Positions 1 to 8,122 of a DNA stretch of 35,153 nt are shown piece by piece (position 1 is the first letter of the stretch; each line of letters opens with the position of its first letter). The notes under the pieces were generated by a model. The model had not been told where the DNA came from and did not search any database. It worked only from the letters and a program-made list of their open reading frames with translations. The position numbers and the translations under genes were made by a program. This DNA comes from an uncultured Angelakisella sp. (lineage in GTDB: Bacteria > Bacillota > Clostridia > Oscillospirales > Ruminococcaceae), in assembly GCA_910585525.1 (NCBI GenBank), contig CAJUFR010000018.1:1-35153 (forward strand), read 5' to 3'.

Positions 1-227
1 TTGGGGGGCTGGGGCTTGGGGGGCTTTTTCTTTTTGGCTTTTTTGGCCTTGGGGGGCTTGTCTTGTTCCGGCTCCTTTTCCTTCGCCGGCAGGATGGCGA
101 CGGGGATGAGCCACAGCAGCCGCAGACGCAGGGAGAGGACCTCCCGCCGCCAGAGGAACTCCGCCTTCACCGGGGCGAAGAGCAGCAGGAGCAGCCCCAG
201 CAGCCCCAGGAGGATATACCGCAGCAT
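1..227 (-). CDS. DUF2953 family protein, N-terminal part (cut by window edge)
   Basis: Only the first 75 codons are in the window; the gene continues beyond base 1. The start ATG (227-225) is preceded by AAAGGAGG about 10 bases upstream. The product opens with a leucine-rich hydrophobic stretch (MLRYILLGLLGLLLLLF), probably a membrane anchor. A WRREVLSLRLRLLW segment follows, then a very lysine/proline-rich linker (KKAKKKKPPKP). A short membrane protein with a basic linker just downstream of scpB fits the DUF2953 (YtfI-like) protein that lies between scpB and the spore protein gene ytfJ in many Clostridia. The family call rests mainly on this synteny plus the N-terminal layout, because the conserved C-terminal part is not visible. 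Confidence 0.6.
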   Translation of the reverse strand, partial: MLRYILLGLLGLLLLLFAPVKAEFLWRREVLSLRLRLLWLIPVAILPAKEKEPEQDKPPKAKKAKKKKPPKPQPP

Positions 228-254
228 GGCCCTACCACCCTCCTTTTAACCACT

Positions 255-284
255 GCCCGGCCCCCGGGAAAGAGGGGGCCGGGC
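255..284 (-). terminator. GC-rich hairpin after the chemoreceptor gene
   Basis: Perfect 11-bp stem GCCCGGCCCCC / GGGGGCCGGGC with an 8-base loop, between the chemoreceptor stop and the next start codon. No U-tract follows on the minus strand, so it may be a pause, an mRNA-stabilising hairpin or a weak terminator. Confidence 0.45.
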
Positions 285-298
285 GGGGTGATGTGCTA

Positions 299-1954
299 TC
301 AATAGGAGAAACTCTCCTGCTTTAGGTGGAACTTGCGGGTCTGCTCCTGGAGGAGGTGGACCTGCTCGAACAGTTCGGCGCTTACCGCCGCCGATTCCTC
401 GCTGCTGGCGGAGTTGGTCTGCACCACCGAGGATATCTGGCCGATGCCCTCGGTGACCGAGGCGATGGAGGCGGCTTCCCGCTCGATGGCCTCGGCGATG
501 GTGCCGATGGCCTCGTTGGAGCGGACCACCAGGTCCAGCGTCTTTTTCAGCGACTGGGAGACCTCCCCCACGATCTTGCTGCCCCGCTCGGTGGCCTGGA
601 CCGAGTTTTCGATCAGTTCCTTGGTGGCCTTGGCCGCCTGGTCGGACTGGGTGGCAAGGCTGCGCACCTCGTCCGAGACCACGGCGAAGCCCTTGCCGGC
701 GGAACCGGCCCGGGCGGCCTCCACGGCGGCGTTGAGGGCCAGGATGTTGGTCTGGAAGGCGATGTTCTCGATGGTGGCGATGATCCGGCCGATCTGCTGG
801 GATGCCTCGGTGATATCCGCCATGGCGGCCACCATCTGGTCCATCTGCTTGCTGCTGATGGTCACCTGCTCCCCGGTGAGCCGGGCGTTCTCCTGGGCGT
901 CGGCGGCGGCCTTCACGTTGCCGCTGGCGCTCTTGGAGAGGTTATCCAGGGTGGCGTACAGCCCCTCCACCTCGCTGGCCTGCTCGGTAGCGCCCTGGGC
1001 CAGGGACTGGGAACTGCTGGAAAGCTGCTCGGCGTTGCCGCTGACCCGCTGCTCCGCCTGCTGGATGTGGCCGAAGGCGGCGGAGATGTTGCCGGTGAAG
1101 CTGTCGATGGATTCCTCGATGGACCGGAAGTCCCCGATGAACCGCTGGGAGGTGTGGACGTCGAAGTTGCCGTCGGACAGTTCGCCCATGATGCGGTTGA
1201 TGTCCTCCACATAGCTGTGGATGCGATCCATCGACCGTTCCAGGGTGCTGGCCAGCTGGCCCAGTTCGTTTTGGGAGGAATAGCCCAGGTCAAGTTCCAG
1301 CAGACCCTCCTGGAGGGGCTGGCTGGCCTGGGTGATCTGGAGGATGGGCTTGATGACATAGCCGGAAACATAGACCACCAGGCTGATGAGGGCGATGAGG
1401 GAGAGGCCCAGCCCGATGATAGAGGTGGCGTGCATGAACTTGATGGTGGTCTCCATCCGGGTGGTGGCGTCGTTATTGATGACGGCGCCCCGCTCCACCA
1501 CCTGCTCCAGCAGCCCCACCAGGGTGGTCAGGTTGCTTTGGATGGTGGTCTGGTAATACTGCTGGGCCTGGGTGGTGCTCATCCCCAGGGCGGTGCTGGC
1601 CGACTGGTGGAGCTCCTTGTGCAGGGGCTCGATCTGGGCCCGGAGGCTCATCACCGTCTGGTCGTCGGTCTCGATGTCGCTGTACAGCCACTTGCCCAGT
1701 TCGCAGGTGGTGGGGTCCATGCTGCCGGTGAACTGGGTGCCGGCGTACAGGGCGTTGCTCAGGTTGGTGGACCAGCGGTAGTGGGCGGTCTCGGCCGACT
1801 GGGCCTTGCTCAGCAGGTCACTGGCCTGGGCGTTCACCTTCTGGCTGCTCTCCAGGCTCAGGATGTTGATGGTCATCGCCACACTGAACAGCAGCACCGC
1901 CACAAGGGCGCAGGCTACCCGGATACTGACACTTCTTTTGATGCTCTTTCCCAT
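299..1954 (-). CDS. Methyl-accepting chemotaxis protein with CZB-like zinc-site signature
   Basis: 551-residue transmembrane chemoreceptor. TM1 lies at about 10-32 and TM2 at about 175-200, followed by a HAMP region (about 198-255). The cytoplasmic signalling domain carries the conserved hairpin tip near residues 395-445 (IAFQTNILALNAAVEAARAG). The extracytoplasmic helical domain holds H58-x2-W61, C84-x2-G87-x-W89, H112 and H116. This is the His/Cys/His/His pattern of chemoreceptor zinc-binding (CZB) domains, which bind zinc and in some receptors sense oxidants through the cysteine. CZB is usually cytoplasmic, so an outside position is notable. The start ATG follows GAAGGGAAG. It lies 19 bases after scpB and is probably co-transcribed, although it has no functional tie to condensin. 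It would signal through CheA/CheW, consistent with the flagellar genes elsewhere in the window. Confidence 0.93.
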   Translation of the reverse strand: MGKSIKRSVSIRVACALVAVLLFSVAMTINILSLESSQKVNAQASDLLSKAQSAETAHYRWSTNLSNALYAGTQFTGSMDPTTCELGKWLYSDIETDDQTVMSLRAQIEPLHKELHQSASTALGMSTTQAQQYYQTTIQSNLTTLVGLLEQVVERGAVINNDATTRMETTIKFMHATSIIGLGLSLIALISLVVYVSGYVIKPILQITQASQPLQEGLLELDLGYSSQNELGQLASTLERSMDRIHSYVEDINRIMGELSDGNFDVHTSQRFIGDFRSIEESIDSFTGNISAAFGHIQQAEQRVSGNAEQLSSSSQSLAQGATEQASEVEGLYATLDNLSKSASGNVKAAADAQENARLTGEQVTISSKQMDQMVAAMADITEASQQIGRIIATIENIAFQTNILALNAAVEAARAGSAGKGFAVVSDEVRSLATQSDQAAKATKELIENSVQATERGSKIVGEVSQSLKKTLDLVVRSNEAIGTIAEAIEREAASIASVTEGIGQISSVVQTNSASSEESAAVSAELFEQVHLLQEQTRKFHLKQESFSY

Positions 1955-1973
1955 GGGTATCTTCCCTTCTTTC

Positions 1974-2597
1974 TCAAGACTGATCTTCTGTATCTATGCT
2001 ATGCGGAAGTTCCTCCCGCGTATCTTCTTCGCCGTGCATCCCTTCCAGGGTCATCTGACCGTCCTCCTCCGGGGGCGGGTCCTCCCCGCTGCCGGTGACG
2101 TCGGGGAGGTGGTCCAGGCTCTCCAGCCCGAAGCACCGCAGGAACACCGGGGTGGTGCGGTAGGCGATGGGGCGTCCCGGCAGTTCCAGCCGCCCGGCCT
2201 CCTCCACCAGCCCTTTTTCCACCAGGGAGGTGACCACCGAGGAACTGTCCACCCCCCGCACCTGTTCCACGAACCCCCGGGTCACCGGCTGGTTGTAGGC
2301 GATGATGGCCAGCACCTCCAGGGCGGCGGGGGTCAGGGGGGTGTTGCGCCGCAGTTCCAGGGCCCGGCGTATCTCCCCGGCGTAGACGGGGCGGGTGCAA
2401 AGCTGGTAGGCGGTGTCCAGCCGCCGCAGCTCCAGGGGGAACTCCACGTCCTCCAGCCAGGCGGAGATGCCGGCGGCGTAGTCCCGGACCTCCTCCTCCC
2501 CAAGGCCGATGGCCTCCCCCAGCCGGGCCCCCTCCAGGGGTTCCCCGGCGGCAAAAAGGATGGCGAAGATCTTGCTCTGGGTCTCACTCAGCTGCAC
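1974..2597 (-). CDS. scpB: Segregation and condensation protein B
   Basis: 207 residues, the usual ScpB length. ScpB forms a dimer of tandem winged-helix domains that binds the ScpA kleisin on SMC and helps condense and segregate the chromosome. Recognisable features are the N-terminal EAxLFAAGEPL-like segment (ILFAAGEPLEGARLGEAIGL) and the family-typical LTPAALEVLAIIAYNQPVTR followed by VRGVDSS in the second winged helix (about residues 85-120). The C-terminal tail is acidic. The start overlaps the end of scpA by 14 bases, indicating translational coupling. Confidence 0.95.
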   Translation of the reverse strand: MQLSETQSKIFAILFAAGEPLEGARLGEAIGLGEEEVRDYAAGISAWLEDVEFPLELRRLDTAYQLCTRPVYAGEIRRALELRRNTPLTPAALEVLAIIAYNQPVTRGFVEQVRGVDSSSVVTSLVEKGLVEEAGRLELPGRPIAYRTTPVFLRCFGLESLDHLPDVTGSGEDPPPEEDGQMTLEGMHGEEDTREELPHSIDTEDQS

Positions 2598-3333
2598 GTC
2601 TCAGCCTCCCTTCCTTCTCCCCCCGGCCCAGGAAGAGGATGGTGGTATCCTCCTGGACCAGGCGGATGCGCTTGGCCTTCATCAGTTCCAGCACCGCCAT
2701 AAAGGTGGCCACTGCCTCGCTGCGGGACCGGGATCGGGAAAACAGGCCGGAAAGGCTGATGGTGGTGGTCTGGTACAGCAGCCGCAGGATATGGATGATC
2801 CGGGAGCCGACGCTGACCACCGGGGCGGCCACCAGGGGGGTGAACACCGCCGGCTGGGGCGGGAGCCTCCGCTTGCCCCGGCCCAGGGCCTCCCAGTAGC
2901 TTTTGGCCAGCAGGGCGGCGGGGTGGGTAAGGCGGTAGGTGGTGTCCACCGGTATCTCCTCCTGGGGGTGGGGGAATGTGCCGAATCCGTCCTCCCCCCG
3001 GTCACCCAGCAGGGCGGCGGCGGCTTTGCAGGCCTGGTATTCCAGCAGCTGGCCCACCAGCTCCGCCTTGGCCTTCTCCTGCTCCTCCTCGTGGCGGGGC
3101 AGCAGGCTCACCGTTTTGATGTAGACCAGGCGGGAGGCCATCTCCAGGAATTCGCTGGCCACCTCCAGGTCCTGCTGCTGCCGGGCGTGGATGTAGGCCA
3201 TGTACTGCTCCAGAAGGCTGCTGATCTCAATGTCCCAGATGTTCAGCTGGTGCTTGGCGATCAGCGCCAGGATCAGGTCCAGGGGACCTTCGTACTCGTC
3301 GGTCACCCGGAAGGAAAGCTGTGGTTCCTCCAT
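2584..3333 (-). CDS. scpA: Segregation and condensation protein A (kleisin)
   Basis: 249 residues. ScpA bridges the SMC heads and carries the ScpB dimer. The N-terminus has the hallmark FEGPLDLLL-type segment (YEGPLDLILALIAKHQLNIWDI) and the conserved EFLxMASRLxxIKT segment. The C-terminal winged helix contains TFMAVLELMKAKRI. I chose ATG at 3333 because AAAGGAGGT lies five bases upstream. An in-frame TTG six codons earlier overlaps that ribosome binding site and is unlikely to be used. It lies between the M50 protease gene and scpB, the common Clostridial order. Confidence 0.95.
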   Translation of the reverse strand: MEEPQLSFRVTDEYEGPLDLILALIAKHQLNIWDIEISSLLEQYMAYIHARQQQDLEVASEFLEMASRLVYIKTVSLLPRHEEEQEKAKAELVGQLLEYQACKAAAALLGDRGEDGFGTFPHPQEEIPVDTTYRLTHPAALLAKSYWEALGRGKRRLPPQPAVFTPLVAAPVVSVGSRIIHILRLLYQTTTISLSGLFSRSRSRSEAVATFMAVLELMKAKRIRLVQEDTTILFLGRGEKEGRLRRAAE

Positions 3334-3387
3334 AGGACCTCCTTTCGTCAAAGGGGGGAGAGACGCCCCCCGGTAAACTGTCGTGAT

Positions 3388-4014
3388 CTAGTAGCCGCCC
3401 AGGAAAAAGGTCATCCGGTCCAGGGCGCCGATGATGGCATCCGAGGCGCCCCCCAGGGGGAAGCGGAGGATACCGGTGAACAGGGCGATCATCAGCACCG
3501 CCATGATGACCCGCTCGTACCGCATCACCGACCAGTAGAGCCGGTCGGGGAGGATGGCGGTGACCAGGCGGGAGCCGTCCAGGGGCGGGATGGGGATGAG
3601 GTTAAAGACCGCCAGGTGGACGGTGATCTGGATGATGATGCCAAGGACCAGGTAGACCATCCCGGACACCACCCCGGCGGCAAGCAGCAGCTTGTACAGC
3701 ACCATCAGCACCAGGGCCAGCAGGATGTTGGCCAGCGGCCCCGCCAGGGCGGTGAGGGCCATCCCCAGCTTGGGGCGGCGGAAGTTGCCCGGGTCGATGG
3801 GCACCGGCTTGGCCCACCCCAGCCCGGCCACCAGCAGCATCAGCGAGCCGGCCGGGTCCAGATGGGCCCGGGGGTCCAGGGTGACCCGGCCCTTGTCGTA
3901 GGCGGTGTAGTCCCCCATCCAGGAGGCCGCCAGACCGTGGGCGCACTCGTGGATGGGGATCACCGCCACCAGGATCAGGGCCCGCAGCAGGACTTCCAAT
4001 AGGTAGGGGGTCAT
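3388..4014 (-). CDS. Site-2 protease family (M50) membrane metalloprotease
   Basis: 208-residue polytopic membrane zinc protease. The active site is visible as H22-E23-x2-H26 (IHECAHG) in the first hydrophobic segment. The second motif, FNLIPIPPLDG, has the metal-binding Asp at about 146. The short length and the lack of a PDZ or CBS domain match the small S2P-like proteins that precede scpA in Clostridia. The substrate is unknown. The ATG at 4014 is supported by AAAGGAG eight to nine bases upstream. The frame is open further upstream, but that extension would cross the promoter and is low-complexity, so it is rejected. Confidence 0.9.
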   Translation of the reverse strand: MTPYLLEVLLRALILVAVIPIHECAHGLAASWMGDYTAYDKGRVTLDPRAHLDPAGSLMLLVAGLGWAKPVPIDPGNFRRPKLGMALTALAGPLANILLALVLMVLYKLLLAAGVVSGMVYLVLGIIIQITVHLAVFNLIPIPPLDGSRLVTAILPDRLYWSVMRYERVIMAVLMIALFTGILRFPLGGASDAIIGALDRMTFFLGGY

Positions 4015-4060
4015 GGGCAAAACTCCTTTGCGGGCACAACTGCCCATGTTGATAGTACCT

Positions 4061-4089
4061 ATTATAATAGCCGGGAAGAAAAAAAACAA
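4061..4089 (-). promoter_or_regulatory. Sigma-A-type promoter for the M50-scpA-scpB operon
   Basis: Read on the minus strand: TTGTTT, 17-base spacer, TATAAT, about 47 bases upstream of the protease start. The -10 is a perfect match; the -35 is weak. Confidence 0.55.
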
Positions 4090-4249
4090 GTGGGAAAGGG
4101 TGGGGGGAAGGGAAATTCGGGGGTGGGGGTGGGGGGCCGGGGGCGGCCCTCCTCCCCCGGAGAGAAAAATGTAACCGCCGTTACACAAATATTTACAAAA
4201 AGTTCACAGGAAACCGCCCCAAAACCCCCTTTTTCGGCCCCCGGCCGCC

Positions 4250-4277
4250 TTGACAAAACGGCGTGGATGGATAAAAT
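4250..4277 (+). promoter_or_regulatory. Promoter of the FASII operon
   Basis: TTGACA (4250-4255), 16-base spacer, TAAAAT (4272-4277), in an AT-rich island about 60 bases upstream of acpP. The preceding 4090-4249 holds G-rich low-complexity sequence with no gene. Confidence 0.65.
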
Positions 4278-4283
4278 ATACTT

Positions 4284-4305
4284 AAATATTTTTGACAAAA
4301 TATTT
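4284..4305. promoter_or_regulatory. Perfect AT-rich palindrome, candidate FASII operator
   Basis: Arms AAATATTTT and AAAATATTT form a perfect 9-bp inverted repeat around TGAC. It lies directly downstream of the -10 box and covers the expected start of transcription. A protein bound here would block the operon. It does not match the FapR site as I know it; the cognate regulator is unknown. Confidence 0.5.
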
Positions 4306-4334
4306 TGACCAATCAGAAAAGGAGAGCGACGAAG

Positions 4335-4568
4335 ATGGATATTTTTGCCAAGGTACAGGAGGTCATCCTGGATACCCTCAGCTGCGACAAGGAGAGCGTC
4401 ACCCTGGAGGCCAGCCTTGCCGACGACCTGGGGGCGGACAGCCTGGACGCCGTGGAACTGAACATGGCCCTGGAGGAAGCCTTTGGGGCCGAGATCCCCG
4501 ACGCCGACCTGGAGAAGATGAAAACGGTGAAGGACATCGTGGACTACATCCAGGCCCACACCGCCTGA
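4335..4568 (+). CDS. acpP: Acyl carrier protein
   Basis: 77-residue acidic carrier protein. Ser36 in GADSLDAVE is the attachment site for 4'-phosphopantetheine, which carries growing acyl chains between FASII enzymes. The ATG at 4335 is preceded by AAAAGGAG with good spacing; an upstream in-frame TTG would overlap the operator-like palindrome. It is the first gene of the FASII operon, 25 bases before accB. Confidence 0.97.
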   Translation: MDIFAKVQEVILDTLSCDKESVTLEASLADDLGADSLDAVELNMALEEAFGAEIPDADLEKMKTVKDIVDYIQAHTA

Positions 4569-4593
4569 CACTGACAAGAAGGAGGCCCCCCCT

Positions 4594-5028
4594 ATGGAAC
4601 TGCGTGAGATACAGGAACTGATGCGATGCTTTGATGCCTCCGGGCTCACCGCCCTGGAACTGTCCGGGGAGGGTACCTCCCTGCGGATGGAGAAGGGCGG
4701 GGCGGCACGCCCTGCGGCCCCCCTGCCCCAGGCGGCCACGGCAGAGACCGCCCCTGCCCCCGTCCCCCCGGCGGCCAGGGCCACTGTGGAGATTACCGCC
4801 CCCATGGTGGGGGTGGCCTACGCCGCCCCCAGCCCCGACGCCCAGCCCTACATCCAGCTGGGCCAGCGGGTGGAGAAGGGCCAGACCCTCTGCCTGATGG
4901 AGGCCATGAAGATGATGAACGAGATACCCGCCCCCTGCGCCGGCACCGTGGCCGCCATCCGGTTCCAGAACGGCCAGCTGGCTGAGTTCGGGGCGGTGCT
5001 GGTGGAACTGGAGGAGACGGGATGCTGA
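4594..5028 (+). CDS. accB: Biotin carboxyl carrier protein of acetyl-CoA carboxylase
   Basis: 144 residues. The N-terminal helical region (about 1-35) is followed by an Ala/Pro-rich flexible linker (about 37-62) and a C-terminal biotinyl domain (about 68-144). Biotin is attached at Lys106 in the EAMKMMN motif. BCCP shuttles carboxyl groups from AccC to the AccA/AccD transferase. A good AAGGAGG-like site precedes the ATG. The last seven bases overlap the start of accC. Confidence 0.96.
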   Translation: MELREIQELMRCFDASGLTALELSGEGTSLRMEKGGAARPAAPLPQAATAETAPAPVPPAARATVEITAPMVGVAYAAPSPDAQPYIQLGQRVEKGQTLCLMEAMKMMNEIPAPCAGTVAAIRFQNGQLAEFGAVLVELEETGC

Positions 5029-6404
5029 AGCGGGTACTCATCGCCAACCGGGGGGAGATCGCGGTGCGGATCATCCGGGCCTGCCGGGAACTGGAGATCG
5101 AGACGGTGGCGGTCTGCTCCACCGCCGACAAGGATTCCCTCCACTGCCAGCTGGCCACCCGGGCCGTCTGCATCGGCGGGCCCCGGGCGTCGGAAAGCTA
5201 CCTGCGCCGGGAGAACATCCTGACGGCGGCGGTGGCCACCGGCTGCGACAGCATCCACCCCGGCTACGGCTTCCTTTCCGAGGACCCGGGATTTGCCCGG
5301 GAGGCGGAGGAGGCGGGCCTCATCTTCATCGGCCCGCCCCCGGCGGTCATCGAGAGGATGGGCCGCAAGGCCCAGGCCCGGGCGCTGATGATGTCCTGCG
5401 GGGTGCCGGTGGTCCCCGGCTCCCCCGGCACGGTGGAGACCGCCAAGGAGGCGGAGGCCATCGCCGGGGAACTGGGCTGGCCGGTCCTCATCAAGGCCAG
5501 CGCCGGCGGGGGCGGCCGGGGGATGCGCCGGGCCGACGGGCCCCAGCAGCTGGCCCCCGCCTTTGAAGCCGCCCGGGCCGAGGCGGAAAGCTGCTTCGGG
5601 GACAGCACCCTCTACCTGGAGAAGCTGATCCTCCGGCCCAAGCATGTGGAGTTCCAGATACTGGCCGACAGCCAGGGGAACGTCATCCACCTGGGGGAGC
5701 GGGACTGCTCCCTCCAGCGGCGGAACCAGAAGCTGATGGAGGAATCCCCCTGCAAGGCCCTCTCCCCCGCTTTGCGCCGGGAGATGGGGGAAGCCGCCGT
5801 CAAGGCGGCCCGGGCGGCGGGGTACCGGGGGGCCGGGACGGTGGAGTTCGTCCTGGACCAGGCCGCCGGGGCCTATTACTTCATCGAGATGAACACCCGC
5901 ATCCAGGTGGAGCACCCGGTCACCGAGCTGCGCACCGGGGTGGACCTGGTAAAGGAGCAGCTGCGGGTGGCTGCCGGCCTCCCCCTTTCGGCGCGCCAGG
6001 AGGAGGTGGCCTTCTCCGGCCACGTCATCGAGTGCAGGGTCAACGCCGAGGACCCGGCCAAAAACTTCCTCCCCTGCCCTGGGAGGGTGGAGTTTCTGCA
6101 CCTCCCCGGCGGCCCCGGGGTCCGGGTGGACACCATGCTCTACACCGGCTACACCGCCAGCCCCTACTACGACCCCATGGTGGCCAAGGTCATCGTCCAG
6201 GGGGCCACCCGGCTGGAGGCCATCCGCCGGATGCGCCGGGCGCTGGAGGAACTGATGATCCGGGGCTTTACCACCAACCAGGGGCTGGCGTACCTGATCC
6301 TCTACCACCCCGACTACATGAAGGGGCAGTATGACACCGGCTTTTTGGAGGATCATCTGGAGGAACTGCTGGCCCTGGAGCAAAAGGCCGGAGGTATCTT
6401 TTAA
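5022..6404 (+). CDS. accC: Biotin carboxylase subunit of acetyl-CoA carboxylase
   Basis: 460-residue ATP-grasp enzyme that carboxylates biotin on AccB with bicarbonate and ATP. The N-terminal domain starts LKRVLIANRGEIAVRIIRA. The ATP-grasp glycine-rich loop is at about 159-168 (KASAGGGGRGM). The catalytic segment EMNTRIQVEHPVTE (about 289-302) contains the metal-binding Glu289/Asn291 and Arg293. Length and all motifs are normal. The start overlaps accB (ATGCTGA), so translation is coupled. Confidence 0.97.
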   Translation: MLKRVLIANRGEIAVRIIRACRELEIETVAVCSTADKDSLHCQLATRAVCIGGPRASESYLRRENILTAAVATGCDSIHPGYGFLSEDPGFAREAEEAGLIFIGPPPAVIERMGRKAQARALMMSCGVPVVPGSPGTVETAKEAEAIAGELGWPVLIKASAGGGGRGMRRADGPQQLAPAFEAARAEAESCFGDSTLYLEKLILRPKHVEFQILADSQGNVIHLGERDCSLQRRNQKLMEESPCKALSPALRREMGEAAVKAARAAGYRGAGTVEFVLDQAAGAYYFIEMNTRIQVEHPVTELRTGVDLVKEQLRVAAGLPLSARQEEVAFSGHVIECRVNAEDPAKNFLPCPGRVEFLHLPGGPGVRVDTMLYTGYTASPYYDPMVAKVIVQGATRLEAIRRMRRALEELMIRGFTTNQGLAYLILYHPDYMKGQYDTGFLEDHLEELLALEQKAGGIF

Positions 6405-6422
6405 ACAAGGGGGATGAGCGTC

Positions 6423-7298
6423 ATGGAAGGTCTCTTTGGAGAGCGCCGCCGCGCCCTGGGGGCGCTGAGCACCCTCCGGGGCAAGGGGGGACGGGGGGAG
6501 GAACTGGTGACCTGCGCCGCCTGCGGCGGGGAGGAGACCCGGGAGACGATGCACCGCTCCGGCTATGTCTGCCCCCGGTGCGGCTGCCACCTGCGGGTGT
6601 CGGCCCAGTACCGGCTCCACAGCCTCTTCGACCAGGGGGTGTACCGGGAACTGGAGGCCGCCCCCCTCCCCGATGACCCCCTGGCCTTCCCCGGCTACCG
6701 GGAGAAGCTGGAGGGACTGCGGCAGGCCACTGGCCTTTCCGAGGCGTTCCTGGCCGGGGCAGGGAAGGTGGAGGGCATCGCCGCCGTGGCGGGGGCCATG
6801 GACAGCCGCTTCCTCATGGGCAGCATGGGGACGGCGGTGGGGGAGCGGGTGACCCAGGCCGCCGAATACGCCACCAAATACCGCCTGCCCCTGATCCTCT
6901 TCTGCGCCAGCGGCGGGGCCCGGATGCAGGAGGGCATCCTGTCGCTGATGCAGATGGCAAAGACCGCCGCCGCCCTGGAGCGGCGGAAAAAGGAGGGGCT
7001 GTTCACCGTCACCGTCCTCACCCACCCCACCACCGGCGGCGTCACCGCCAGCTTCGCCAGCCTGGGGGACATCATCCTGGCCGAGCCGGGGGCGCTCATC
7101 GGCTTTGCCGGCCCCCGGGTCATCCGCCAGACCATCGGCCAGCAGCTGCCGGAGGGGTTCCAGCGGGCGGAGTTTTTGGAACAGCACGGCTTTGTGGACC
7201 GGGTGGTGGACCGGCGGCGGCAGCGGGAGACGCTGGCCCTGCTGCTGCGGCTCCACCAGCCTCCGGCAAAGCGAAGGAAGGGAGGGAAGGCGGGATGA
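6423..7298 (+). CDS. accD: Acetyl-CoA carboxylase carboxyltransferase beta subunit
   Basis: 291 residues from the chosen ATG. An AAGGGGG site lies nine bases before 6423, while the in-frame ATG at 6414 abuts that site and is unlikely. The N-terminal zinc ribbon has C31-x2-C34 and C50-x2-C53. The crotonase-fold carboxyltransferase domain follows (about 85-280) with FCASGGARMQEG and HPTTGGVTASFA. With AccA it transfers carboxyl from biotin to acetyl-CoA, giving malonyl-CoA. It overlaps accA by four bases (ATGA). Confidence 0.96.
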   Translation: MEGLFGERRRALGALSTLRGKGGRGEELVTCAACGGEETRETMHRSGYVCPRCGCHLRVSAQYRLHSLFDQGVYRELEAAPLPDDPLAFPGYREKLEGLRQATGLSEAFLAGAGKVEGIAAVAGAMDSRFLMGSMGTAVGERVTQAAEYATKYRLPLILFCASGGARMQEGILSLMQMAKTAAALERRKKEGLFTVTVLTHPTTGGVTASFASLGDIILAEPGALIGFAGPRVIRQTIGQQLPEGFQRAEFLEQHGFVDRVVDRRRQRETLALLLRLHQPPAKRRKGGKAG

Positions 7299-8122
7299 GC
7301 GAGACTGTCACCGCCGCACAGCGGGTGGCCCTGGCCCGCAGCCCCCGGCGCCCCACCACCGAGGCGTTTATCGAAGCCCTTTTCACCGACTTCTTTGAAC
7401 TGCGGGGGGACCGGCGCTACGGGGAGGACGGCAGCATCCTGGGGGGGCTGGCCCTGTTCCGGGGACGCCCGGTGACGGTGCTGGCCCAGCGGAAGGGCCG
7501 GAGCCTGGAGGAAAACCTGGCCCGGAACTTCGGGATGGCCAGCCCCGAGGGGTACCGCAAGGCCCTGCGGCTGATGGAGGATGCCCAGCGGTTCGGCCGC
7601 CCGGTGATCACCTTCATCGACACCCCCGGGGCCTACCCCGGCATCGGGGCGGAGGAGCGGGGCCAGGGGGAGGCCATCGCCCGGTGCATCGCCGCCATGA
7701 GCGCCCTCACTGTCCCCGCCCTGGCGGTCATCACCGGGGAGGGGGGCAGCGGCGGGGCGCTGGCCCTGGGGGTGGGGAACAGCCTCATCCTGCTGGAGAA
7801 CGCCGTCTACTCGGTGCTCTCCCCCGAGGGGTTCGCCGCCATCCTCTGGAAGGACAGCAGCCGCAGCCAGGAGGCGGCGGAGCTGATGCGCCTTACCGCC
7901 GGGGACCTGCTGGCCCTGGGGGTGGCGGACGCCGTCATCCCGGAGCCGGAGGGGGGCATGGACGGCGGCCCAGGGGATGTCCAGGTCTACCAGGCCCTGG
8001 GGGAGGCCCTGGACCGGGAACTGGAACGGTTCTCCAAAATGAGCGGCGCCGCCCTGGCCCGGCACCGGTACCAAAAGTACCGGCGGATGGGGACCCGGGA
8101 GAAAAGGAGGGGGAGCAGATGA
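7295..8122 (+). CDS. accA: Acetyl-CoA carboxylase carboxyltransferase alpha subunit
   Basis: 275 residues, partner of AccD in the carboxyltransferase. Typical motifs are LRGDRRYGED, NFGMASPEGYRKALRLM, FIDTPGAYPGIGAEERGQ and VITGEGGSGGALALGV. It is a little shorter than the enterobacterial form because the N-terminal helical extension is short, as is common in Firmicutes. It overlaps accD by four bases at its start and fabH by four bases at its end. Confidence 0.96.
   Translation: MSETVTAAQRVALARSPRRPTTEAFIEALFTDFFELRGDRRYGEDGSILGGLALFRGRPVTVLAQRKGRSLEENLARNFGMASPEGYRKALRLMEDAQRFGRPVITFIDTPGAYPGIGAEERGQGEAIARCIAAMSALTVPALAVITGEGGSGGALALGVGNSLILLENAVYSVLSPEGFAAILWKDSSRSQEAAELMRLTAGDLLALGVADAVIPEPEGGMDGGPGDVQVYQALGEALDRELERFSKMSGAALARHRYQKYRRMGTREKRRGSR

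Noticed and set aside
326..2098. Long plus-strand open frame opposite the chemoreceptor (590 codons)
   Set aside because: Antisense shadow of a GC-rich gene; composition is Gly/Leu/His/Asp-rich without domains, while the minus strand encodes clear MCP and ScpB proteins.
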